Shown piece by piece: positions 1 through 8,518 of a stretch of DNA of 51,421 nucleotides (the stretch's first letter is position 1; each line of letters begins with the position of its first letter). The position numbers and the translations under genes were made by a program. The notes beneath the pieces are model-generated. The model did no database searches, was not told the DNA's origin, and saw nothing but the letters and a program-made list of their open reading frames with translations. The DNA is from Flavobacterium sp. YO12 (lineage in GTDB: Bacteria; Bacteroidota; Bacteroidia; Flavobacteriales; Flavobacteriaceae), in assembly GCF_004119495.1 (NCBI RefSeq), contig NZ_NRQU01000031.1:1-51421 (forward strand), given 5' to 3'.

Positions 1-1546
1 AAAAATCTAATAAGAAATTCTCTGCGTAAGTATCAGCAAAATCGTTTACAACATATTGATCTTTAAAAGCAACTGACTGTAAAAATGCTGTAGCACTTTT
101 TTTCATGGCGCGCATTACATATTCACGACCTTTTGGATCTGACATTCTAAGCGAAACAGATTGGTGCCCGCCGCCTTCTCGAATAGGTTTTAATCCTCCC
201 ATTAAAGTATCAACTGTAGCCGTTTTTACTTCGATTGGCATGCTGTAATATTTTCTGTAATGCTGTCCGAACAAGAATTTATGAAAGATACTTTTTTCAG
301 TCATTTTCGGCGGATAGATCGAAGTCGTTATTTTTGGAGGGAAGTTATTCGGAATATCTGCCGCCCAGTTAATTTCTTTAGCTTTGATTATTTCGCGTTC
401 AAAAAGCAGTTTTTCTTTATTGTTTTCATTTCCATAAAAAGAAACTTTAGCATCACCGCTTTTAAACAAAGTTAAAGTCGCATAACCATTTCCGCCATAC
501 GAGAAATCGTAAGGATTTACAGCTCTGGCGGCTTCAGATTTTGATCCAGCTCCGCTGATAATCTGCTGAATATTTTCTTTGCTGATGTATTGCAGATTGT
601 GATCGTGTCCAGAAACGACAATTACATTTTTCTGTTTCTGCAGCAGCGTTTTAATTCTTTTGGCGTAAATAGTATATTGCTTATTTTGAATATCCTGCGG
701 ACTTACACCAGATGTTTTTCGAAGTAAATTAATAAAAGATCCAATAATTGGAAGCGGAATTTTATTCTCAAGAGGGAATAATTGCTTTTCCATAGAGAAT
801 TGTCCGCCATGGGTTCCATTGCTCAACAAAGGATGGTGAATTGCCAAGACAACTGTTTTTTCTTGATTTTTATTTAAAATACTTTCCAGCTCATCAAAAA
901 AATCTTCTCTTGTTTTTATAGAACAATTGTCATTGATAGTCGGGTGATCGTCCCAGTTTTCTAGAAACCATTCGCTGTCAATTGTTACTAAAGTTGTTGT
1001 ACTGTCAATTTTTACGCCTTCAATAGGGCATGATTTTCTTGGTAAAAAAGCTTTTTTATCATTTAAATAATTAGTCACAAAATCAGCTTGTCGTTCTAAA
1101 CCTTTTATGCCGCTGTACCAATCGTGATTGCCGGGAATAAAAATAGTTTTTCCCTTAAATCCTTTAGTCAGTTTTAATTGATTGGTAAGTTTAGTTTCTG
1201 CAAGTGCTTTATCATTAGGGTTTTTATCGCTCGGAAAACCTTTTGGGTATATATTGTCTCCTAAAAAAAGCAAAGTTGACTTTTTACTGGCTTTTTTTAA
1301 TCTTTGATGTAAAAGCTCCAAAGTCTGCTGTGCCTGTTCTTCGTCAGCATTTCCAGCATCTCCAACAAGATAGAATGTTTGGGCAATTTTTATGGTATCA
1401 GTTGCGTTTTCTGTTTCATTAGCGCTTACATTTTTTCCATATTGAGGTTTATGCGTAGCACAAGAGCTAATTAATATAAGAGTTGCAATTGCTAATAAAT
1501 AGTTTTTAATCTTAGCAATGAAATGATTTTCCAAAAACAATTTCAT
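1..1546 (-). CDS. Lipoprotein metallophosphoesterase (calcineurin-like), 3' part beyond the window
   Basis: The reading frame is open from an ATG at 1546 to the left edge, so 515 residues are visible and the C-terminus is missing. The N-terminus has a hydrophobic stretch ending ISSC with the lipobox cysteine at residue 29, so it should be an outer-membrane or periplasmic lipoprotein. Calcineurin-type metallophosphoesterase motifs appear in order: GDAGN (62-66), GDN (96-98), PGNHDW (138-143), an IHHP motif and a late GHDHNLQ. Related Bacteroidota proteins are much longer and can continue into an outer-membrane barrel, which cannot be seen here. The substrate is unknown. It starts only 26 bases from the divergent HD-PycTM gene, with no TAnnTTTG element between them. 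Confidence 0.85.
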   Translation of the reverse strand, partial: MKLFLENHFIAKIKNYLLAIATLILISSCATHKPQYGKNVSANETENATDTIKIAQTFYLVGDAGNADEEQAQQTLELLHQRLKKASKKSTLLFLGDNIYPKGFPSDKNPNDKALAETKLTNQLKLTKGFKGKTIFIPGNHDWYSGIKGLERQADFVTNYLNDKKAFLPRKSCPIEGVKIDSTTTLVTIDSEWFLENWDDHPTINDNCSIKTREDFFDELESILNKNQEKTVVLAIHHPLLSNGTHGGQFSMEKQLFPLENKIPLPIIGSFINLLRKTSGVSPQDIQNKQYTIYAKRIKTLLQKQKNVIVVSGHDHNLQYISKENIQQIISGAGSKSEAARAVNPYDFSYGGNGYATLTLFKSGDAKVSFYGNENNKEKLLFEREIIKAKEINWAADIPNNFPPKITTSIYPPKMTEKSIFHKFLFGQHYRKYYSMPIEVKTATVDTLMGGLKPIREGGGHQSVSLRMSDPKGREYVMRAMKKSATAFLQSVAFKDQYVVNDFADTYAENFLLDF

Positions 1547-1572
1547 AATTTAGTGGTATAAAAATATTCTTT

Positions 1573-2751
1573 ATGAATCTAATAGATCAATCCGAAGATT
1601 TCGTCAGTAATTTACTCAAAGATAAACTTTCTAATTTATATTCTTACCATAATTTTAACCATACATTAACGGTAGTTACTGCGGTTAAAGAACTATGTAA
1701 GAAAGAGGAAGTAAGTGATGGCGATAAAGAGGCTCTTATAATTGCGGCTTGGTTTCACGATACAGGTTACATTAATGGTTATGATAATCATGAGAAGGAA
1801 AGCGTGAAAATTGCAACTGCTTTTTTGAAAGAAAAAGGACAGTCAGAAGAGTTTATTGCCACTGTTGCCGGTTTGATTTTGGCAACACAGAAAGAATATG
1901 TTCCTAAAACGCATTTAGAAAAAATTATTAAAGATGCAGATTATGCTCATCTTATGGGAACGGAATACGTGACCACGTGCGAGCTGCTGCGTTTAGAATT
2001 AAAAAATACAGGAAAAATATCGTTCACAAATGCAGAATGGGCAAAAGAGAATTTGAACTTTTTATTGAATAAACACCGTTTTTACACAGATTATGCCTTG
2101 CGAAAATGGCAGCCACTTAAAGAGAAAAATTTAGTTCTTGTTCGAAAAAAAATAGATAAACAAGAATTAAAAGCTGCCGAAGCAATAGAGGAGGAGAATA
2201 AAAAGAAAGAAAAACTCGAAAAACCAGACCGTGGTATTGACACTTTATTTCGTGTTACTCTTGGAAATCACACACGTTTAAGCGGTATTGCCGATAGTAA
2301 AGCGAATATTCTGTTATCTGTTAACGCTATTATTATTTCGATTGCACTTTCGTCTATTATTCCAAAACTGGACAGTCCAAAAAATGCACATTTGGTATTG
2401 CCAACATTTATTATGTTGATGTCTAGTGTAGTTACCATTATTTTTGCAATACTTTCTACGCGGCCAAAAGTAACTTCTGGTTTTTTTACTCGTGCCGATG
2501 TTGAAGAGAAAAAAGTGAATTTAATGTTCTTTGGGAATTTCTATAAAATGCCTCTTGAAGATTATGACTGGGCAATGAATGAAATGATGAAAGATCGTGA
2601 TTATTTGTATTCAACAATGATCAAAGATTTATATTACTTAGGATTGGTTTTACAGCGAAAGTACAATTTACTACGTATTGCCTACAATTTTTTCATGGTA
2701 GGTATAATTATTACGGTAATTGCGTTTGTAATCGCTTTTAAGTCTATTTAA
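1573..2751 (+). CDS. HD-domain phosphohydrolase fused to Pycsar-effector-type membrane domain (PycTM/DUF5706-like)
   Basis: The protein has 392 residues and two parts. Residues about 1-190 are an HD metal-dependent phosphohydrolase domain, with H30 in HNFNH, the diagnostic H62-D63 in AAWFHDTGY and a later Asp in KDADYAHL. After a charged linker (about 195-220, rich in E and K), the C-terminal half resembles the Pycsar effector transmembrane family: a conserved SKANILLSVNA segment leads into membrane helices near 244-262 and 272-294, with a last helix near 368-389. In Pycsar defence, such domains respond to cyclic pyrimidine nucleotides made by a neighbouring cyclase. No cyclase is encoded in this window, so a defence role is only an inference. 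The HD domain might hydrolyse a nucleotide signal. Confidence 0.85.
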   Translation: MNLIDQSEDFVSNLLKDKLSNLYSYHNFNHTLTVVTAVKELCKKEEVSDGDKEALIIAAWFHDTGYINGYDNHEKESVKIATAFLKEKGQSEEFIATVAGLILATQKEYVPKTHLEKIIKDADYAHLMGTEYVTTCELLRLELKNTGKISFTNAEWAKENLNFLLNKHRFYTDYALRKWQPLKEKNLVLVRKKIDKQELKAAEAIEEENKKKEKLEKPDRGIDTLFRVTLGNHTRLSGIADSKANILLSVNAIIISIALSSIIPKLDSPKNAHLVLPTFIMLMSSVVTIIFAILSTRPKVTSGFFTRADVEEKKVNLMFFGNFYKMPLEDYDWAMNEMMKDRDYLYSTMIKDLYYLGLVLQRKYNLLRIAYNFFMVGIIITVIAFVIAFKSI

Positions 2752-2924
2752 TTTTAGTACGTATTTAGACGCTGATTTTACGGATTCGCTATCGCGAAAA
2801 CGCTGATAAAATCGGATTTTGGAATAAATTAAAATACTTTTCAATCTGTGTTCATCTGTGTTTTCGCGATAGCGAATCCGCTCGATCTGCGTTCAATATA
2901 TAATAAAAGAAAAAGCTCAACTAA
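2752..2924. repeat. Intergenic inverted repeat (family 'CTGTG/GATT'), between HD-PycTM and GAF genes
   Basis: The gap holds a long dyad. GGATTCGCTATCGCGAAAAC near 2780 has an exact inverted copy near 2860, and it is embedded in words such as 'acgctgatt' and 'tctgtgttcatctgtg' that recur in other intergenic gaps here (21740-21870, 28684-28860). It lies between two convergent genes and could act as a bidirectional transcription end. No gene is seen. Confidence 0.7.
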
Positions 2925-5294
2925 TTAGTTGAGCTCGTCTAATAAATCCTGATAGGTTATTTTTTTTACCTCTGAATTCGAAGTATTGTTAATCACTTTT
3001 ACTCGAATCGCTCTTAAGCCCGAAACTCCCTGAAGATCTTCGACCTCAAATTGTTCTATTGCAGGTTCAAGAACTTTAGTATGCTGCAAGTATTTTATAT
3101 ATTTTAAATACTCCGCTTCTTCTCCGTTTTGCGAATACACAATCGTTATTTTTTCCTTTTCGGTAATACGTTCGTTAGTTCCTTTAATATTTGCTTTGTC
3201 GATTCGTTTTTTAACAACTTCATATCTGGCATTATAAGTTCCATCAACATCAAAACGTTTTTCATCCATTCTAAAACGTATCGAAAGCGGAGAACTAAAT
3301 ACCAAAATCAACGAAGTAACATCTAATTCGTATGGCAATGATTCTTTTAACTGATGATGTGCCAATTCCATTTCGCATAACGTTTGCAGCTGCCACAAAC
3401 GTAAATTATGAAGATACATTATATCAAACGGTTTTGTTGGTGCAATTGAAGCTCCAATATATAAATTATGTTCAACACCGTCCGTTTTAAAACGCTCGTA
3501 ATAATGTGGATAAATTTGCTGTGCCTCGATTTGCTTTTTATCTAGAACAGAAGCTAATCTTTTGTTGATAATCGACATCGCATTGTCAAACTTCTTTCTT
3601 TCCTGATAAAACATTCCTGTTTTTTCGTCTAGAGTTTCAAAGTACAATTCTTCTAATTTTACATTTTTAGCATTGTCCTTTGTGTTTTTTAATATCGGAT
3701 GAATTTCTTCTTCGATATAGCGCTGAATATGCTGCTCAGTATCTGCTTTCAAAGGAAATTCTAACTCGTCTCGAAGCGATTCTAACTCAAATTTTCTCTG
3801 CTCTAAAAGAACTAAATTAGAGTTGGGTTTTTGATTATTGAAAATTTCTAATAGCGCTGTAAGTTGATTTTGAAGATCTATTTTTACAGTTTCATTTCGA
3901 TGTTCAGATGAACTTTTAATATCAATTTGTCCGTATAATGGGAATACATTTTTAAACACTATTTCTTTAAAAATATAGTCTTTGGTATGATTTATATTTT
4001 GAAAGTAATTTTGAGATTCTTTTTTGAATTTCCAATAAACACTTGGGTGAATTGTTGTATACTCACGCTGAATAATGGCTTCAACCTGATGCTGCATATC
4101 GGTATTATAACGATCGATAGTATCTGTTAAATACGGTAAAACTAATTCTAGTTTTGTAGCATTTACGCTGTTTAGTTCTCTTGCATTTTCAGAAACCAAT
4201 TCGACTACACCCAATAAATGACCATCTTTTATAACCGGAGCAAAAACACAGCTTTGAATTCCTTGTTTTAAAAGATGTTCACCTAGTTTTTTGTTTGAAG
4301 AATCTTCGATGAATTTTTTAACATTAGAAATAACAAGCGGTTCTTTTTTGTCTAATAAATTTTCAAAAGAACATCCAAAAAAAGCGTTTTTGCAATCTAC
4401 TTCCTGATCTGATTTTAATAAAAAACTGGTAAGTTGATTGTCAAACTTTATGGGTCTGATGAATTTTTCTTCTTCAGGATTATAGATTATAAATCCCACT
4501 TTTAAATTCGAAATTTTAAAGATGGATTTAAAAATGTTTTCAATTATTTCTGTCGAAGCAACTCTTGTTGTTTCGGGTTTTAATAAATTACTTTTTAAGT
4601 TCGAAATCGCGCTTTCAGTCGTTGCATCAAACAAAGAAACAATGCCAAAACCTTTTAGAATCCAGCTTCCTTTAGGGAATTTAGATTTCCATAAATCGAT
4701 ATCATTATAATTATCAATAAGAAGGTCAATATCATCCTGTGTTAGATGTATTGCTTTTTCTGTTGGAGTAATTTCCATAAAATCGGCATTATACAAAATT
4801 CTATAATGCTTTTCGATGCCGTTTTCGTCTGGAATATCATAGAAAAAAGGTCTGTTGAAATCGAGATTTTGTTTGTAATAATCGCCTAAAATCAAACAGC
4901 AATTGTTGATGTAAAATTGATGTTCATCAAAATCACGAATTTCCATATAAAATTCGTCGCCGGCGTTACGTAAAATTTTCTTGAAACGTTCGGTATAATT
5001 GAATGAAACGTTTTGAAAAGGAATCGTAATTGCCTTTATCTCGTTATGTGTAAGTGCAGTTGGAAATAAATCGGCAACTAGATTTTTGATTAAACCTTCG
5101 TTGTTTTTAATAATAGAGTAGTCGTGAATTCCGGTTCTAAATTCCGGATATGCTTCAACCTCTTTTAAAATGGCTTTAGCGTAATTAGATCGATAATCAA
5201 CATCAGATAAAGCAATTTCTTCAAAAGATTCAATCAGCTTATGAAATGAGATTATCGTTTCGAAAGGACTTTCGTTGTGTAAAAGACGATCCAT
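2925..5294 (-). CDS. GAF domain-containing protein, large, unknown ligand
   Basis: The protein has 789 residues. A GAF-type sensory domain spans about residues 240-400; its later part reads GIQSCVFAPVIKDGHLLGVVELVSEN, the usual GAF core strand pattern. I recognise no catalytic domain (no histidine kinase, GGDEF or HTH). The remainder is mostly helical and charged and likely cytoplasmic; no signal peptide or membrane segment is evident. A -7 element (TAATTTTG on the minus strand, 5314-5321) lies just upstream of the ATG, which supports this start and a separate transcript. Its role is unknown; a link to the neighbouring nucleoid protein is not shown by the sequence. Confidence 0.75.
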   Translation of the reverse strand: MDRLLHNESPFETIISFHKLIESFEEIALSDVDYRSNYAKAILKEVEAYPEFRTGIHDYSIIKNNEGLIKNLVADLFPTALTHNEIKAITIPFQNVSFNYTERFKKILRNAGDEFYMEIRDFDEHQFYINNCCLILGDYYKQNLDFNRPFFYDIPDENGIEKHYRILYNADFMEITPTEKAIHLTQDDIDLLIDNYNDIDLWKSKFPKGSWILKGFGIVSLFDATTESAISNLKSNLLKPETTRVASTEIIENIFKSIFKISNLKVGFIIYNPEEEKFIRPIKFDNQLTSFLLKSDQEVDCKNAFFGCSFENLLDKKEPLVISNVKKFIEDSSNKKLGEHLLKQGIQSCVFAPVIKDGHLLGVVELVSENARELNSVNATKLELVLPYLTDTIDRYNTDMQHQVEAIIQREYTTIHPSVYWKFKKESQNYFQNINHTKDYIFKEIVFKNVFPLYGQIDIKSSSEHRNETVKIDLQNQLTALLEIFNNQKPNSNLVLLEQRKFELESLRDELEFPLKADTEQHIQRYIEEEIHPILKNTKDNAKNVKLEELYFETLDEKTGMFYQERKKFDNAMSIINKRLASVLDKKQIEAQQIYPHYYERFKTDGVEHNLYIGASIAPTKPFDIMYLHNLRLWQLQTLCEMELAHHQLKESLPYELDVTSLILVFSSPLSIRFRMDEKRFDVDGTYNARYEVVKKRIDKANIKGTNERITEKEKITIVYSQNGEEAEYLKYIKYLQHTKVLEPAIEQFEVEDLQGVSGLRAIRVKVINNTSNSEVKKITYQDLLDELN

Positions 5295-5430
5295 CTGTTT
5301 TGGTTTTAATATGCAAAATTAAGCATAAATTAAGAATCTTTTGCATTTTGCGATTTCTTTCGCTTATAGTGCTATCAAGTTTAATTGATGTTTTGAAATA
5401 AAAATGTTTTATAGAGGGAAACGTTCAATA

Positions 5431-5465
5431 AAAAACGGCAGTTACAAATTGCAACTGCCGTTTTT
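5431..5465 (-). terminator. Rho-independent terminator after the nucleoid-associated protein gene
   Basis: A 13-base arm AAAAACGGCAGTT pairs perfectly with AACTGCCGTTTTT across a short loop. On the minus strand it ends in a T-run, just after the stop of the gene at 5499. Confidence 0.85.
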
Positions 5466-5498
5466 CGTTTTAAGTAAGTAATAGAAAATGAATAACTC

Positions 5499-6557
5499 TT
5501 AGCTTTTTTCTTCTTTATTGAAGTATACTAAGTAGTAATACATTTGTTTTTCTTCATCCCAGCCTTTTTCAACAAATTTCTCTGCACTTTCAGGATTGAT
5601 AAAATCCATTTTAATCTGAATATGAGTATCTAGATTAATAACGTTTTTAATCGATTTTCTAGCGTCAGAAACGGCTGCATTTGCAATTGGGAATGAGGTT
5701 ACATCTTCGATGCTGTATTTTTCTCCTTTATCCACTTTATAATTTTTGAATTCAGGAATTAAGTCTGGATTATCAAGTACTTCATTCAAGAAATTTTGTT
5801 CTTCAAACTGATCGTTTTTAGCGAAATAATTCACTGATCTGTTCATGAACATAACTTCTTCTTTCTTGTCTTCTGCAGGTAAAACAACATCTTTTGCGAA
5901 GTTTTGACAGAATTTTAAGTACTTTTTAGTGATGAAGTTTTCATCTTCAAAAGCATCAACAGATAAAAAGTGCTCTAACCAATAACGTGCATCATAACGG
6001 TTGCTGTCTACAGTTAGGATTTTATATCCTTCTTCTTTTTTATAATTAAAAATCAAACATCCTTTGTCAAGTTTACTCAAGTTGATACCTTGTTGTAAAA
6101 TCATTTCAAGATTGCTGTCTTTTTCTTCAAATTGTAAAAAGTCAGCCTGTAACTCACTTTTAAAAATTCCGATAGCATCAACTACATTATTGTCGATACT
6201 TAAGTTGGTTAAGTACGTAACATAAACCTCTCCGTTTTTAATATGCGGATGGTTAGACTGCTCGTATAAATGCTTTGTGATTTTTTTTGAAACTTCCTGA
6301 ACATTCCCAGGATTATCAAAAATTTCAGAAGCATACTTAAACATATCATTGTAATCCAAATCCACTTCATGCGCAAACTGATAATAGTTTTCTTCCTTTT
6401 CTCTAAAAGGTTTAAAGAAATACTCTTTTATCAAAGGCACAATTTCGTCATTTAAATTAAATGGCTGTTCTGATAAAAAAATAGCTTCGTTACGGCTTTT
6501 GTTCCCTACGCGGTGTATCGAAAGCGTCTCGATGTGGGTGTTGAATAAGTTGATCAT
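5499..6557 (-). CDS. 37-kDa nucleoid-associated protein (NdpA/YejK family)
   Basis: The protein has 352 residues, matching the usual length of the NdpA/YejK nucleoid-associated family (about 335-350). The N-terminus (MINLFNTHIETLSIHRVGNK, then EAIFLSEQPF) and the acidic mid-region are typical of Bacteroidota members. E. coli YejK binds the nucleoid, but its biochemical function is poorly defined. The protein is soluble, with no signal peptide. It lies between a repeat arm (6568-6606) upstream and a strong terminator downstream, so it is probably transcribed alone or with the four-helix-bundle gene upstream. Confidence 0.8.
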   Translation of the reverse strand: MINLFNTHIETLSIHRVGNKSRNEAIFLSEQPFNLNDEIVPLIKEYFFKPFREKEENYYQFAHEVDLDYNDMFKYASEIFDNPGNVQEVSKKITKHLYEQSNHPHIKNGEVYVTYLTNLSIDNNVVDAIGIFKSELQADFLQFEEKDSNLEMILQQGINLSKLDKGCLIFNYKKEEGYKILTVDSNRYDARYWLEHFLSVDAFEDENFITKKYLKFCQNFAKDVVLPAEDKKEEVMFMNRSVNYFAKNDQFEEQNFLNEVLDNPDLIPEFKNYKVDKGEKYSIEDVTSFPIANAAVSDARKSIKNVINLDTHIQIKMDFINPESAEKFVEKGWDEEKQMYYYLVYFNKEEKS

Positions 6558-6567
6558 GTATTTATTT

Positions 6568-6606
6568 AGGTTCAGAGAAGCAAAGATTCAGAGAAGCAAA
6601 GGTTAG
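6568..6606. repeat. Left arm of intergenic repeat family 'AGGTTCAAAGG' flanking the four-helix-bundle gene
   Basis: It consists of tandem imperfect units of the type 'ggttcagagaagcaaag'. Its inverted partner is at 7032-7070, on the other side of the four-helix-bundle gene. The stop codon of that gene (6603-6605) lies inside this arm. Confidence 0.75.
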
Positions 6607-6962
6607 TTTCTATCTTTTATTTTTCTGATAAAAGAACTTAACATTCGTTCTATTTCTCTGCTTTCTCCATTTACTTTATTGAATTGGTGCTCGGTTATAT
6701 ATTTTAAATTGAATGAAATTTCAAGTTGAGTCTGCATTTCAAACAATGACGAAATTGAGATGTTTAAAAACCTCAAATAATCATTATTTCCATCTCTGCC
6801 GTATCCCTCAGCAATATTACTTGGTATTGAAATGGAGCATCTTCTAATTTGTGAAGATAAACCATAAATTTCTTCTTTAGGGAATGAATTTGTTATTTGG
6901 TAAATTTCAGTTACCAAATTCATAGATTTTTGCCAGATTAAAAGATCTCTAAAAGTTTTCAT
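6603..6962 (-). CDS. Four helix bundle protein (23S rRNA intervening-sequence protein family)
   Basis: The 119-residue protein has the family hallmarks: an FRDLLIWQKSM start, IYGLSSQIRRCSISIPSNIAEGYGR in the middle and an ISISSLFEMQTQLEIS helix. These match the S23/TIGR02436 four-helix-bundle family, first named from proteins encoded in 23S rRNA intervening sequences and also related to the Avd accessory protein of diversity-generating retroelements. Family members form small ring-like oligomers, but their function outside those settings is unknown. There is no 23S gene or reverse transcriptase here. The gene sits between inverted arms of an intergenic repeat, which suggests it was inserted or moved as a unit. 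Confidence 0.88.
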   Translation of the reverse strand: MKTFRDLLIWQKSMNLVTEIYQITNSFPKEEIYGLSSQIRRCSISIPSNIAEGYGRDGNNDYLRFLNISISSLFEMQTQLEISFNLKYITEHQFNKVNGESREIERMLSSFIRKIKDRN

Positions 6963-7031
6963 TTTTACAATTAAGAATTAAGTGTAAAAATAGTAAAAAA
7001 CCTACAATTTTAAACTGTAAAGTTTAAAGAG

Positions 7032-7070
7032 AACCTTTGTGCCTTCGTTGCTCTGTACCTTTGAACCTCA
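7032..7070. repeat. Right arm of the repeat flanking the four-helix-bundle gene
   Basis: The sequence runs 'aacctttgtgccttcgttgc' then 'tctgtacctttgaacctc', the inverted counterpart of 6568-6606. The same words occur at 10026-10057, 14357-14393 and 45613-45645. Confidence 0.75.
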
Positions 7071-7075
7071 AAAAA

Positions 7076-7615
7076 CTAATTCCAATTCTCCTCAAATCCA
7101 AAATCTTCAAAGCTGTCATCGCCTTCAAACATATCTAGATCGTCTTCGTCTAAATCATCTTCAAATTCGCCGTAGATATCGTCGTGCATATCAGCTTCAA
7201 AATTTTTCTCGCCAGAATCATCAGGCATTTCTCCATGAGAGAATAAAGTTTCTGGGTAAACAGCTCCAACAGATTGATCTTCAATAGCAGCCAATTCAAC
7301 TAAGAAAGTCCACATATGAATGAAATCGTAAACATAAATGATTTTGGTATTTTCTTTATCTAAGATAGAAGATAATGGATAATCGCCCATAGTTCTTTGT
7401 TCACCAGGAACATCGCCAGTATCAAAAAGCGGAATTTCATCTTCTTGATTCCAAGTTTCATCGCAGGTGTAGAACGAAGCTACTTCCATTCCGTCAAAAC
7501 CAAAAGCGTTGAAGATTGCATTGTGTAAATCTTCAAGAGTATCTTCTTCAAGAATAGCAATGTCTCTAAAAATATCTTCTTCGGCGTCTAGAATTACTCT
7601 AAATTTATAAACCAT
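7076..7615 (-). CDS. Plasmid pRiA4b ORF-3-like family protein with acidic tail
   Basis: The 179-residue protein starts MVYKFRVILDAEEDIFRDIAI and contains the LHNAIFNAFGFDGMEVASFY and YPLSSIL..IIYVYDFIHMW pattern of the PRiA4_ORF3 family (PF07929, also annotated as IS1096 passenger TnpR-like). The C-terminal 35 residues are extremely acidic (runs of D and E). The family's function is unknown. A -7 element TACCTTTG (minus strand, 7640-7647) lies upstream of the ATG. The name comes from a plasmid and mobile-element context, but nothing mobile is visible here. Confidence 0.8.
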   Translation of the reverse strand: MVYKFRVILDAEEDIFRDIAILEEDTLEDLHNAIFNAFGFDGMEVASFYTCDETWNQEDEIPLFDTGDVPGEQRTMGDYPLSSILDKENTKIIYVYDFIHMWTFLVELAAIEDQSVGAVYPETLFSHGEMPDDSGEKNFEADMHDDIYGEFEDDLDEDDLDMFEGDDSFEDFGFEENWN

Positions 7616-7828
7616 AATCTTTGTTTTTATTGAGAGGTCAAAGGTAAAATATAAAAAACAAAATACGAATTGTGAATTACGATTTGTTGAAAAGATTTTA
7701 AACTATTGTTTTCCTGTGATTTAGTCTGTTTTGTGAATTTGCCGAATTTTCAGAATCATTTATTTTTCAATGATTCCTAAAATTATAGCTGTAAGTTCAT
7801 GAAAACAGTACAGGAACAGTTGAAGCAA

Positions 7829-8431
7829 TTACTGCTTACCAGTTAATCTCTTTTTGATTTTATGATAATGTTTGTGGTATGTGCTATGGCTTGGATAACT
7901 TCTGCTTGATGTCATATTATTAAAAAGCAGAGCAGTCAAAAGTAAAATAAGAGTTCCAACAAGAACCGGCGAAATCACATAAAAATATCCCAAAGCTTTA
8001 ATTTTATCTGAACCAATAATAGCAATCAAAGCTGTTGCACCTCCGGGTGGATGCAGGGTTTTAGTAATCTGCATAAAAATTATCGCAAGTGAAACTGCCA
8101 AAGGTGCTGCAATCCAGATAATATCCGGTGCTAGTTTATGAACTGTAACGCCTATGAAAGCCGAAATTACGTGCCCGCCAACTAAGTTTCTAGGCTGCGA
8201 AAATGGACTTTGAATAATTCCGTAAACCAAAACGCTTGAGGCTCCAAAAGAACCAATTAAATAAACAGCATCATTTCCTGTAAAATGTATAGATTGTACA
8301 TAAGCTAAAATACCAATACCAACAAATGATCCGAGAAACGACCAAAAATGTTCTTTATAGTCAATTAAAGTTTCTTTATAAAGAATATAACGAGTTTTGC
8401 GATAGCTTCTTTTAATTCTAGGAGTGGGCAT
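7829..8431 (-). CDS. HPP family membrane protein
   Basis: The 200-residue protein has about four membrane helices between residues 28 and 175. It contains the HPPGGATALIAI motif that names the HPP family (PF04982), and PRNLVGGHVISA before it. Plant chloroplast and cyanobacterial members have been linked to nitrite transport; other bacterial members are uncharacterised. The N-terminus is basic (PRIKRSYRKTRY), fitting a cytosolic start. It follows the ClC gene by 87 bases on the same strand and may be co-transcribed with it, which would pair two anion-transport-like proteins. Confidence 0.85.
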   Translation of the reverse strand: MPTPRIKRSYRKTRYILYKETLIDYKEHFWSFLGSFVGIGILAYVQSIHFTGNDAVYLIGSFGASSVLVYGIIQSPFSQPRNLVGGHVISAFIGVTVHKLAPDIIWIAAPLAVSLAIIFMQITKTLHPPGGATALIAIIGSDKIKALGYFYVISPVLVGTLILLLTALLFNNMTSSRSYPSHSTYHKHYHKIKKRLTGKQ

Positions 8432-8518
8432 AATTATTTAATATTTGTGTATTTTAGAGCGAATGGGTTAAAGATTAATATTTAAATCTGTAAGATTTGT
8501 GAGTTGGTTTCGGAACTG

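Noticed and set aside
260..475. Plus-strand open frame of 71 codons
   Set aside because: It lies antisense within the lipoprotein phosphoesterase frame, which has clear catalytic motifs; its own protein is low-complexity and Phe-rich.
1..2751. A complete Pycsar or CBASS defence locus around the HD-PycTM gene
   Set aside because: No cyclase, ubiquitin-like or accessory genes are seen on either side; only the effector-type domain is present.
7039..7287. Plus-strand frame overlapping the pRiA4b-like gene
   Set aside because: It is antisense to the acidic tail of a recognised family; its sequence is a shadow rich in Q, R and L.
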